Shown: positions 45,197 to 52,821 of the stretch, one piece after another
How positions within the stretch are numbered: the first letter of the stretch is position 1
Layout of the letters: the number at the start of each line of letters is the position of its first letter
Source of the DNA: Butyrivibrio sp.
Lineage (GTDB): Bacteria > Bacillota > Clostridia > Lachnospirales > Lachnospiraceae
Length of the DNA: 64,000 nt
Direction: 5' to 3'
Assembly: GCA_017446685.1 (NCBI GenBank)
Contig: JAFSQI010000127.1
Coordinates: forward strand, 1 to 64,000
Made by a program: the position numbers and the translations under genes
Notes under the pieces: model-generated
Told to the model about the DNA's origin: nothing
Database searches by the model: none
Seen by the model: the letters and a program-made list of their open reading frames with translations, nothing else

Positions 45197-45956
45197 ATTG
45201 TTCCATCAGCTCCTTCATTTTTAAAAAAATAAAGTTAGAAGCATCATTTAACATCGTCACCGTGACAAACATTATCAAAAGACCAATAATAATCTTTATC
45301 TGAATACCTACAGCAAACATATTCATCTGTGGAGAAACTTTGGCAAGAATTCCTAGAATTATGTTTGTGATAAACGTAATTACAAACACAGGCAAACAGA
45401 TTCTAAAACCGATAACAATATAATCCCTCATAAATTCCAGTATTGCAGCAAACATTCTGTCAGTGTTTATAACTGCACCGTTTACAGGAATAAGTGTAAA
45501 CGTGTCCACCAGAGCCTTTATGATATATTGATACATACCGGTCAAAATAAGCATCATGGTAATTATCTGTGAATAAAGGCTTCCTGTAATGGTAACCTGC
45601 TCATTTGTATTCGGATCAAAGATATTTACCATCGAAAGTCCAATCTGCATATCTGCAACAGTTCCGGCAAAAGCAGAAATCATTTCACAAATCTGGACTG
45701 AATATCCTATCAAAAAACCGACCATAACTTCTTTTAACACAATAACCGTATAACCGACTATCGTATTATAATCCGGTGCAACAATCGGAACTGCCCCATA
45801 AAGAATAATTGATAAAAAAAGGCTGAATCCAATTTTTACCATGTTGGGAGTCTGATTGCCTCCAAAAAACGGACAGATAAATATAAAACTTGCTACTCTC
45901 ACAAGAATAAGCAGGAATATTTCCAAATCGCCATAACTAAAGCTGTAATCAAGCAT
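45168..45956 (-). CDS. fliR: Flagellar export apparatus protein FliR
   Basis: 262 residues with six or so hydrophobic segments and the FliR-family pattern (NMVKIGFSLFLSIILYGAVP, SFVIGLSMV-like ADMQIGLSMVNIFDPN). It forms the export gate with FliP and FliQ. It ends inside the frame of flhB, which starts upstream of the fliR stop. Confidence 0.95.
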   Translation of the reverse strand: MLDYSFSYGDLEIFLLILVRVASFIFICPFFGGNQTPNMVKIGFSLFLSIILYGAVPIVAPDYNTIVGYTVIVLKEVMVGFLIGYSVQICEMISAFAGTVADMQIGLSMVNIFDPNTNEQVTITGSLYSQIITMMLILTGMYQYIIKALVDTFTLIPVNGAVINTDRMFAAILEFMRDYIVIGFRICLPVFVITFITNIILGILAKVSPQMNMFAVGIQIKIIIGLLIMFVTVTMLNDASNFIFLKMKELMEQFVYSMQSGG

Positions 45957-45990
45957 TTATTTGCTCCTTGCGCAGTCAGCGTAAATATTT

Positions 45991-46263
45991 TTAGCGCACA
46001 TACTTTGAAAAATCTGACCAAAGCAGCGTTATATATCCTGAAAGCTCAGTCAACATCCAGTTACCTATAAGTATGATCATTACAAATACACCGATTACCT
46101 TTGGAACAAATGTAAGAGTCTGCTCCTGAATTGATGTGACTGTCTGAAAAATCGAAATCACAAGTCCAATTGTCATTGAAGTCAAAAGAACAGGAAGAGA
46201 CATCTTGATTACCATAAAAAGGGCTGAACTGACTATTGCATTTATATCGCCTATTGTTATCAT
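45991..46263 (-). CDS. fliQ: Flagellar export apparatus protein FliQ
   Basis: 90 residues, two membrane helices, normal family length (MITIGDINAIVSSALFMVIKMSLPVLLTSM; TSIQEQTLTFVPK). It stacks around the FliP/FliR gate. It lies 26 nt downstream of fliP and 34 nt before fliR. Confidence 0.95.
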   Translation of the reverse strand: MITIGDINAIVSSALFMVIKMSLPVLLTSMTIGLVISIFQTVTSIQEQTLTFVPKVIGVFVMIILIGNWMLTELSGYITLLWSDFSKYVR

Positions 46264-46289
46264 AGTTTGTCACCTCGTACAATAAAAGC

Positions 46290-47231
46290 TTAATAGAAGG
46301 ATTTAACAAGATTACCAATAATCAGGCTCCAACCATCAGCCAGGACAAATAGCAAAATCTTGAACGGAAGCGATATTGTTGTTGGCGGCAGCATCATCAT
46401 ACCCATACTCATAAGTACCGAAGCAACAACCATATCAATTACGATAAACGGAACATATATCAAAAATCCGATAATAAAAGCCGTTCTAAGTTCGCTGACA
46501 ATAAAGCTGGGGATAAGAACAACATTAGGAATACTTTCAAGTTCCCCATCCCACTCTATTCCATCAATCTGCATAAACAAGATGACATCTTTTTTCTGAG
46601 TCTGTCCGTACATGAACTGTCTGAAAGGATCCATTGCCTCTTTGAAAAATTCCTCCTGATCCATCTCACCATTTTCAAACGGAATGACCGCATCGTTATA
46701 TACAGTTGTAAGTGTAGGCTGCATAATAAAAAGTGTCATAAAAAGAGCAATTCCAATCATGACAAGGTTAGGAGGGGATGTCTGAGTACCTATTGCAGTT
46801 CTTGTGAAATGAAGCGCGACTATGATCCTCGTAAAAGAGGTCATCATCACCAGAAGTGTCGGCGCTAAAGATATTAACGTTAAAGTGATAAGAATTCTTA
46901 AGGCGCCATTAAGAGAACCATTACCATTGTCATATGTGACAGTAACAGTATTGGCAATATTAAGTTCCTTAAGATCCTCGGGATCCTCACTGGAACCCGG
47001 CTCGCTTATATTTGTTCTCTCTTCCTGAGAATCCGTAAGATGAGTTTCCACATCCGTAGTAGGATCGGTCGGAGTTGTATCAGAAATAACATTCTCAGTA
47101 GCGTAAGTTTTTACAGGAATAGCAAGTGATAACAGCGCAGAAATATTAAGTGCCAAAAGTAAAGCAAATAACACACCCCTAATGCGCTTTATTAAAATGC
47201 CATTATTACAATCTCCCCACATAAATGTCAT
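46290..47231 (-). CDS. fliP: Flagellar export apparatus protein FliP
   Basis: 313 residues. A signal peptide (about 12-41) is followed by an acidic, Thr/Glu-rich segment of about 50 residues before the conserved core (TSFTRIIVALHFTRTAIGTQTSPPNLVMIGIALFMT). That insert makes the protein longer than usual (about 220-250). The ATG at 47231 overlaps the fliO stop (ATGA). The core is standard. Confidence 0.95.
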   Translation of the reverse strand: MTFMWGDCNNGILIKRIRGVLFALLLALNISALLSLAIPVKTYATENVISDTTPTDPTTDVETHLTDSQEERTNISEPGSSEDPEDLKELNIANTVTVTYDNGNGSLNGALRILITLTLISLAPTLLVMMTSFTRIIVALHFTRTAIGTQTSPPNLVMIGIALFMTLFIMQPTLTTVYNDAVIPFENGEMDQEEFFKEAMDPFRQFMYGQTQKKDVILFMQIDGIEWDGELESIPNVVLIPSFIVSELRTAFIIGFLIYVPFIVIDMVVASVLMSMGMMMLPPTTISLPFKILLFVLADGWSLIIGNLVKSFY

Positions 47232-47569
47232 CCGTTATTTTTCTCACCCTTTATTTTTTCTAGTATATCTTTGAAGCTAATGTTTTCCGAAGTTTCACCG
47301 TCAAGTGTTAGCTGTTCTTCAGACAGATCTCCCAAATTGGTAATCTGATCCTTAGAAACAGCTATTGCCACATAACGTGTGCCAATTCTGACAATCTGAA
47401 TATATTTAGTGGTTGAAATTCTGCAGGTTTCAATTATGCTGATATTTTTCCCCGCCTCTGTTCCTTTCTGATAATTGGCAATCCATTTCGTCACATAATA
47501 AGTAACACCCAGAACAGCGACAAAAATCACTAAAATTGAAATAAATTGTAAATATGAATCAGCTCCCAT
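47228..47569 (-). CDS. fliO: Flagellar export protein FliO
   Basis: 113 residues with one N-terminal membrane span and the FliO-like cytoplasmic part (ISIIETCRISTTKYIQIVRIGTRYVAIAVSKDQITNLGDL). It helps FliP assemble. In B. subtilis cheY stands between fliY and fliO; here only 29 nt separate them. Confidence 0.88.
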   Translation of the reverse strand: MGADSYLQFISILVIFVAVLGVTYYVTKWIANYQKGTEAGKNISIIETCRISTTKYIQIVRIGTRYVAIAVSKDQITNLGDLSEEQLTLDGETSENISFKDILEKIKGEKNNG

Positions 47570-47598
47570 AATTGTCCCACATCGTTTAATAAGTGTAA

Positions 47599-48849
47599 TT
47601 ACTGCACTATTTCTGTTACACGAACACCAAAACTTTCTTCAATAACTACAACTTCACCCTTTGCTACAAATTTTCCATTAACCAGAACATCTACAGGTTC
47701 ACCTGCAACCTTATCAAGTTCTATGATAGTTCCCGGAGCAAAATCCAAAATATCAGAGATAGGCTTGGCTGTTCTGCCAAGTTCAACTGTAACTTCAAGC
47801 GGAACATCCTTGATAATGCCTATATTTTCTCCTCCGGCCATAAGTGTTGTACCGCCGGCAAAATTTTGGAATTGAGCTGGTTGTATATTCATATTCATCA
47901 TCTGTGACATAGGCATCTGCATTTGAGGCATTCCCATTCCCATCTGTGGCATTCCCATTTGAGGCATTCCCATTCCCATCTGTGGCATTCCCATCTGTGG
48001 CATCTGTCCTGCCATCATATTCGGATCCATAGCAGGCATTGGTCCGGGTGCAGCCGGTGCTGGAGCCGGTTCCGGTGCAGGTGCAGGCTCCGATGCAGAA
48101 GCAGAACCTGTATCTCCGCCAACAACTGTATCTTTAAGTGTTTTAGCAAATTCAATTGGATACAACTGCATCAAAGTTGAATCTACCAAATCTCCAATTT
48201 GCATTTTGAATGAGATCTTAACGAAGGTCCCTGTCAAAAAATCAGCAATATCGGAAGGATCATCATTGATCATATCAAGAAGTGTGGCCTGTGGCGGGCT
48301 AATGTCTACTTTCTGATTGATCATTGTTGAAAGAGATGTTGCCGCAGCACCCATCATCTGGTTCATCGCTTCTGAAATAGCTGAAAGCTGAAGCTCTCCA
48401 ACCTCTCCGTCGGTGTTTGTTCCATCACCGCCCATCATAAGGTCAGTGATGATCATAACATCATGCTCTTTCAAAATAAGAATATTGGTTCCGTCAAGAC
48501 CTACTGTATATTTGATCTGAATAAAAACACAGGGTCTTTCGTAGTTGTTTATAACATTTTCCCAGTTTGCAAGTTCAACCTGTGGAGTGGTAATGCTTAC
48601 TTTCTGATTTACCAGGGAATACAGCGTTGTTGCTGATGATCCCATACTGATATTGGCTACTTCACCAATAGCATCTTTTTCTGAATCCGATAATAAAGAT
48701 TCATCGATTACTGAACCTCCGCCACCTGTTGAAGCAGCATCTCCTGACGCTGCATCTGCAGAAGCATCCGAAGCAGCATCACCCTCAGCAGAATTATCCA
48801 TACCGGCAAGAAGGGCATTTATTTCATCCTGTGATAACATTCCATCCAT
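47599..48849 (-). CDS. fliY: Flagellar motor switch phosphatase FliY
   Basis: 416 residues. An N-terminal CheY-P binding peptide (MLSQDEINALLAGM) is followed by a CheC-like domain with two phosphatase motifs (EVANISMGSSAT, EAMNQMMGAAATSL), a Pro/Ala linker, an unusual Met/Gln/Gly-rich repeat (MPQMGM-type units), and a FliN C-terminal domain. It is the C-ring switch protein that also dephosphorylates CheY-P. The ATG at 48849, just after the fliM stop, is preferred to 48861. Confidence 0.93.
   Translation of the reverse strand: MDGMLSQDEINALLAGMDNSAEGDAASDASADAASGDAASTGGGGSVIDESLLSDSEKDAIGEVANISMGSSATTLYSLVNQKVSITTPQVELANWENVINNYERPCVFIQIKYTVGLDGTNILILKEHDVMIITDLMMGGDGTNTDGEVGELQLSAISEAMNQMMGAAATSLSTMINQKVDISPPQATLLDMINDDPSDIADFLTGTFVKISFKMQIGDLVDSTLMQLYPIEFAKTLKDTVVGGDTGSASASEPAPAPEPAPAPAAPGPMPAMDPNMMAGQMPQMGMPQMGMGMPQMGMPQMGMGMPQMQMPMSQMMNMNIQPAQFQNFAGGTTLMAGGENIGIIKDVPLEVTVELGRTAKPISDILDFAPGTIIELDKVAGEPVDVLVNGKFVAKGEVVVIEESFGVRVTEIVQ
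47905..48010 (-). repeat. Met/Gln-rich tandem repeat in fliY
   Basis: Units of 12 and 18 nt encode MPQMG and MPQMGMG in roughly six copies. The DNA is a near-perfect repeat of CCCATCTGTGGCATT-type blocks on the plus strand. Confidence 0.8.
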
Positions 48850-48850
48850 G

Positions 48851-49837
48851 CTACTCCTCATCCTCCTCTCTTACAACTGATGTAATTTTCACCGCATATT
48901 TATCTTTGGCAGTTCCGGGTAAAGCGGTGAATTTAAAGATATTTCCAACATATACCTGCATATCCGTATTAACTCTATTATCAAGCCTTATAATGTCTCC
49001 AGCCTGTAAATGAACAAAATCACTTACTGATACATGACACTTACCAAGGATAGCCTTTACAGGAACATCAACATGACGAACCATGGTTTCAAGAGTTTCC
49101 TCGTAGTTCTCATCAGTGTTTTTCTGCATAGTTGAGAACCAGAACTTTGTATTCAACTTATCCATCACACTCTCAAGAGTGAAATAAGGAAGGCAGACAT
49201 TCATAAGTCCTTCAACTTCACCGATCTTTATATTAAGTGTGACAATAGCTATCATATCTGTCGGTGAAATAATCTGAGCAAATGTAGGATTTGTCTCAAT
49301 TCGCTCCATTACCGGATTGATTGCTATAACATTCTGCCAGGGTTCAACCATAAGCTGCATGCAAATCGTTACGAGCTTTTCAATCAGCGGCATCTCTATA
49401 TCTGTGAAAGGTCTTGGTTTCTCAAGAGCTTTTCCCTCGCCGCCAAGCATTCTGTCGATAAAGGAAAAACCAAGATTTGCCTGCAGTTCCATGATAATAG
49501 TTCCCTGTAATGGCAAAAAATTGATAACTCCCATAATAACAGGATTGGACAGAGCGTTACTGAATTCAGAATACGTAACTGTCTCGGAATTGGCGACAGA
49601 CACAGTAACATTTTTTCGCAAGTACAAAGGTAAAGTAGTGGATAAAAGTCTTCCGTAGTGCTCATAAATCATTTCAAGCGTACGCAGATGCTCTTTTGAG
49701 AACTTGGCAGGACGTTTGAAATCATAATCCTTAACCTTTTTCTCGTCCCCTGCCTGCATCTGGTCAACGTCCAGCTCACCTGTACTCAGCGCCGACAACA
49801 AACTATCTATTTCATTTTGTGAGAGTACTTCGCTCAA
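48851..49837 (-). CDS. fliM: Flagellar motor switch protein FliM
   Basis: 328 residues. The N-terminal CheY-P binding peptide (VLSQNEIDSLLSAL), the CheC-like middle domain (about 45-230, without phosphatase residues) and the C-terminal FliN-like domain are in order. It sets rotation direction in the C-ring. It is followed by fliY with a one-base gap from the TAG stop to the preferred fliY ATG. Confidence 0.96.
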   Translation of the reverse strand: MSEVLSQNEIDSLLSALSTGELDVDQMQAGDEKKVKDYDFKRPAKFSKEHLRTLEMIYEHYGRLLSTTLPLYLRKNVTVSVANSETVTYSEFSNALSNPVIMGVINFLPLQGTIIMELQANLGFSFIDRMLGGEGKALEKPRPFTDIEMPLIEKLVTICMQLMVEPWQNVIAINPVMERIETNPTFAQIISPTDMIAIVTLNIKIGEVEGLMNVCLPYFTLESVMDKLNTKFWFSTMQKNTDENYEETLETMVRHVDVPVKAILGKCHVSVSDFVHLQAGDIIRLDNRVNTDMQVYVGNIFKFTALPGTAKDKYAVKITSVVREEDEE

Positions 49838-49886
49838 ATTTTTATCCTCTCTTCCTTAAGGAAATCTAAAACTCCTTATGGAATAA

Positions 49887-50420
49887 TTACTGATACAATG
49901 CGCTACTAAAGGTTACTTCATAAATAAAGTTTGAATTAAACAGTTCCTGAACCTGTTCAAGTATCAGTTCTTTTGCTTTTGTATCATCGAGCTGAAGTTC
50001 TTCCATTGTATAGGAAGAAAGAACTGTAGTAACTTTTCCTTTTACAAGGTCTTTCATTCCATCGATTGATTCAGAATAAGCAGCATAGTCCTCTGATGCT
50101 GTGTTCATTGAAAATACAACTTCAACCAGCATAAAGTGTGATTTTCCATCTGCACTTGGCTTTAAGTTAATGGTAAGCTTATCATCACCTGTAAAGCCAA
50201 ATGTTGCTATATTCGCAACATCAACAACACCTGATGCCGATCCGGAAAAGCCACCGCCATTTCCACCACTTGCTTCAAGTTCAAGCGCTGCTGCTATGTC
50301 AGAAATCAGTTTTGCAGTCTGAGAATTGGTTGTAAGGACACTCAGAAGCATAAATGCATTCATACCGATATTTACAACCAATAAAGCTAATATGATTATT
50401 GACAAAAGATTCTTTTTCAT
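49887..50420 (-). CDS. fliL: Flagellar basal body-associated protein FliL
   Basis: 177 residues. One N-terminal membrane helix (about 5-28) and a periplasmic/extracellular domain of the FliL type (KVTTVLSSYTMEEL near the C terminus). It stabilises the stator around the rotor. It is placed between motB and fliM. Confidence 0.85.
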   Translation of the reverse strand: MKKNLLSIIILALLVVNIGMNAFMLLSVLTTNSQTAKLISDIAAALELEASGGNGGGFSGSASGVVDVANIATFGFTGDDKLTINLKPSADGKSHFMLVEVVFSMNTASEDYAAYSESIDGMKDLVKGKVTTVLSSYTMEELQLDDTKAKELILEQVQELFNSNFIYEVTFSSALYQ

Positions 50421-50439
50421 TTTAAAACTCTCCCTCTCA

Positions 50440-51273
50440 TTAGTAATTGGAACTAAGTGGATTGTAGATTTTTATTTCAACTCTTCTATTTCTTGCTCTA
50501 CCCTCGTCCGTTGAATTATCGGCTATAGGATCATATTCTCCTCTTCCGGTATGCATAATCTTTGATGGGTCAAGGTTTGTATTCTCAACAAGATAATAGA
50601 ATATTGAAAGAGCTCGTCCGGAGCTAAGTTCATCGTTATTACTGTACTTTCCGCCACTTGACATTGGAACATTATCAGTATGTCCCTCAATTTCAATTGT
50701 TCCGCCTGCAAATGTCTCAAGAATCTGTCCCACCTTATCAATTACCGGAATAGCGGTTTCTTTTATATCCACTTTACCTGAATCAAACAAGATTGATCCC
50801 TGAATACTAAGCTCAACATATTGGCTTGTGTAATTAAGTGAAACTTCTTCTGTAATTTCCGAATCTTCAAGAGCTTCCTGTATTTTTTCTGCAAGTTCCC
50901 GGGATGCCTCAAGCTGTTCCTCTTCTGCTGCCTCCATAAGTTCTTCCTGATTCATATCTCCGACTGCTTCTGCATTCTCATCGGAGTCCTCACCACTCTG
51001 AGCAAGACCCATGGATGTAATATAACTTGAAAGCTGTGTAAGCTGTGAAACACCATCACCTATCAGTGCTCCCTGTCCTATTGCCATCTCACCACCGGAA
51101 AAGATTCCGAAGGCTGAACTGAAGGATGCTGCAACCTCTTCAAATTTTGCTGCGTCCATTGTCGCCATTGAGAAAAGCAAAACGAAGAAGCAAAGAAGCA
51201 GATTCATAAGATCACCAAAGGTACCTTGCCAGGCGGGAAGACCGGGTTTTATTTCTTCAGGTCTTTTTGCCAT
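50440..51273 (-). CDS. motB: Flagellar stator protein MotB
   Basis: 277 residues. One membrane helix with the conserved Asp (FGDLMNLLLCFFVLLFSM), a linker and a C-terminal OmpA-like peptidoglycan-binding domain (IEGHTDNVPMSSGGKYSNNDELSSGRA). It anchors the stator and carries ions with MotA. Its ATG overlaps the motA stop (TAATG). Confidence 0.96.
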   Translation of the reverse strand: MAKRPEEIKPGLPAWQGTFGDLMNLLLCFFVLLFSMATMDAAKFEEVAASFSSAFGIFSGGEMAIGQGALIGDGVSQLTQLSSYITSMGLAQSGEDSDENAEAVGDMNQEELMEAAEEEQLEASRELAEKIQEALEDSEITEEVSLNYTSQYVELSIQGSILFDSGKVDIKETAIPVIDKVGQILETFAGGTIEIEGHTDNVPMSSGGKYSNNDELSSGRALSIFYYLVENTNLDPSKIMHTGRGEYDPIADNSTDEGRARNRRVEIKIYNPLSSNY

Positions 51274-52079
51274 TATTCTCCGCCTCCTCCGTCGCCGGAG
51301 CCATTCTCAGCTTCATATGCAGATCTGTCAGCAGGTGAAAGGAATGACTTAAGCTTTTCTTCTGTAACTCTCGGGTTTTCTCCTGCCTGAATTGACAAGA
51401 GGCCTTCAATTACAATACTCTTTACCATATATTCTGCATTACTTCTTGCTTTCAGCTTATTTTCGGCCGGGTAACAGAACCAGTTAGCAAGAACGGAACC
51501 GTAGAATGTAGTAATGAGGGCAACCGCCATGGACGGTCCGATTGATGAAGGGTCTGACATGTTCTGTAACATAAGAACCAGTCCCAAAAGAGTTCCGATC
51601 ATACCCCAGGAAGGACCCATACCTGCAACGTCTGCGAAGAAGGAATAGTTCTCTTTATGTCGGTCAGCCATCGCATCTATTTCTGCCTGCAAAATGCTTT
51701 TAACCAGTTCCGGTTCAGTACCGTCTACTATAAGCATTACACCTTTTTTCATAAATGCATCTTCCAGATTACCGGCCGCTTCTTCAAGTGCAAGAAGGCC
51801 TTCTTTTCTGGCGGTATTTGAAAGATCGATGATACTCTTAATAACACTTTTAGTATCATCTGAAGGCATCTTAAAAATCAGAGTATAAGATTTTAATCCG
51901 CTGATGAAGCTCGGCATACTTCTTGAAGCAAGAACCGCCATGAACGCTCCACCAAAGGTGATCATCGCCGACGGCGCATCGAGGAAGTATTGTACACCGG
52001 TAATACCTGCCGAAAAAACAATACTGAGAATCATAAATAGAAAACAAAGACCTACACCAAGCAATGACGCTATGTCCAC
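51273..52079 (-). CDS. motA: Flagellar stator protein MotA
   Basis: 268 residues with four membrane segments (about 4-24, 30-50, 150-170 and 180-200) and the cytoplasmic loop containing the conserved Arg/Glu region (NTARKEGLLALEEAAGNLED). It forms the ion channel with MotB. Lies behind flbD by about 60 nt. Confidence 0.96.
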   Translation of the reverse strand: MDIASLLGVGLCFLFMILSIVFSAGITGVQYFLDAPSAMITFGGAFMAVLASRSMPSFISGLKSYTLIFKMPSDDTKSVIKSIIDLSNTARKEGLLALEEAAGNLEDAFMKKGVMLIVDGTEPELVKSILQAEIDAMADRHKENYSFFADVAGMGPSWGMIGTLLGLVLMLQNMSDPSSIGPSMAVALITTFYGSVLANWFCYPAENKLKARSNAEYMVKSIVIEGLLSIQAGENPRVTEEKLKSFLSPADRSAYEAENGSGDGGGGE

Positions 52080-52137
52080 AATATAACCCCCTCTCGCATG
52101 TGTTTATCGTATATCTGGACTAATCAATGATTGTAAA

Positions 52138-52305
52138 CTACTTCTGAACCATTTCAAATATCTCTTCCATGGTCTCTTTTACCAAAATCTTTCTACCGCC
52201 CTCAAGCATTACCACCGTATCCGGATTAGATTCAACGCTTTGAATAAGTGCTGCATTTACCATTATTTTTCTGGTATCCATTTTGGTTAACTTTAGAAAC
52301 TTCAT
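52138..52305 (-). CDS. flbD: FlbD-like small flagellar protein
   Basis: 55 residues. The sequence starts MKFLKLTKMDTRKIMVNAAL and contains ESNPDTVVMLEGGRKILVKE and EIFEMV, matching the short FlbD (YlzI-like) family found after flgE in Firmicutes. GGGGG lies 9 nt before the ATG (AAGG is closer). Its function is poorly understood. It starts the block flbD-motA-motB-fliL-fliM, after a 516-nt gap in which flgE is terminated. Confidence 0.88.
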   Translation of the reverse strand: MKFLKLTKMDTRKIMVNAALIQSVESNPDTVVMLEGGRKILVKETMEEIFEMVQK

Positions 52306-52556
52306 CCTTGTCGTCCCCCTTGATAAAATAGGACAAGTTTATAAATTTTTTCATTTTTTCATAGTGCGTTAAGAAATATTGAAATTTTATTTTCAACTAT
52401 ATTTAGTTTACCACTTTAAAACACTTTTTTCCCTATTTTTCGTTAACATTTTGTACATAATTGAAAGTAAATTGCGAATTGCATTCGATATAATGAAATT
52501 ATTTTGCCTATATATCATTTTCTTAGTTTTGAAATAAACAATAGCGTTAATAAATT

Positions 52557-52581
52557 AAAAAAATACCATAGCTAGTGGTAT
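52557..52581 (-). terminator. Short terminator-like hairpin downstream of the GC-rich element
   Basis: ATACCA (52563-52568) pairs with TGGTAT (52576-52581) and is followed on the minus strand by TTTTTTTAA. It repeats the termination function of the flgE terminator about 180 nt upstream. Confidence 0.65.
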
Positions 52582-52644
52582 CTAAATTAATTGTATCACT
52601 TTTACGTACATTTAACAGCAATATTTTAATATATCCTAAAAAAA

Positions 52645-52730
52645 GAATGTCGCTTGCGACATTCTCGCGCGAGGCGCGGATGCTTTAGCATCATTTTCAT
52701 CTCGCGCCGATGCGCATCCATAGCGGAGCG
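52645..52730. repeat. GC-rich multi-hairpin element, REP- or MITE-like
   Basis: About 58% G+C (my count over 86 nt) in a clearly AT-rich intergenic region. A perfect 9-bp stem GAATGTCGC/GCGACATTC with a TT loop is followed by a second complex: GATGC/GCATC with a TTTA loop inside GGCGCG/CGCGCC (or GCGCGAG/CTCGCGC), the palindrome GATGCGCATC, and TAGCGGAGCG. Only one copy is present in the window. Confidence 0.7.
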
Positions 52731-52748
52731 TTTTTTATTTCATAGGAA

Positions 52749-52792
52749 ATAAAAAATATCCGGTCTGGTTTTTAGTATTCCAAACCGGATAT
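52749..52792 (-). terminator. Rho-independent terminator of flgE
   Basis: A 13-bp stem with one G-U pair (ATATCCGGT(t/c)TGG) over 52756-52792, followed on the minus strand by TTTTTTATTT. It lies 30 nt after the flgE stop. Confidence 0.92.
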
Positions 52793-52821
52793 CATATATA
52801 GCTTTTTAGTTTGTTTGAAGA

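Larger units (their letters stand above)
52306..52821. other. 516-nt intergenic region between flgE and flbD
   Basis: No ORF was found. On the minus strand it holds the flgE terminator, a GC-rich hairpin element (52645-52730), a second terminator-like hairpin (52557-52581) and a long AT-rich stretch before flbD. I could not define a convincing sigma-A or sigma-D promoter for flbD, though one must lie here or readthrough occurs. Confidence 0.7.

Noticed and set aside
52640-52740. GC-rich hairpin element as an insertion-sequence end
   Set aside because: No transposase remnant, terminal repeat pair or target duplication is visible nearby.
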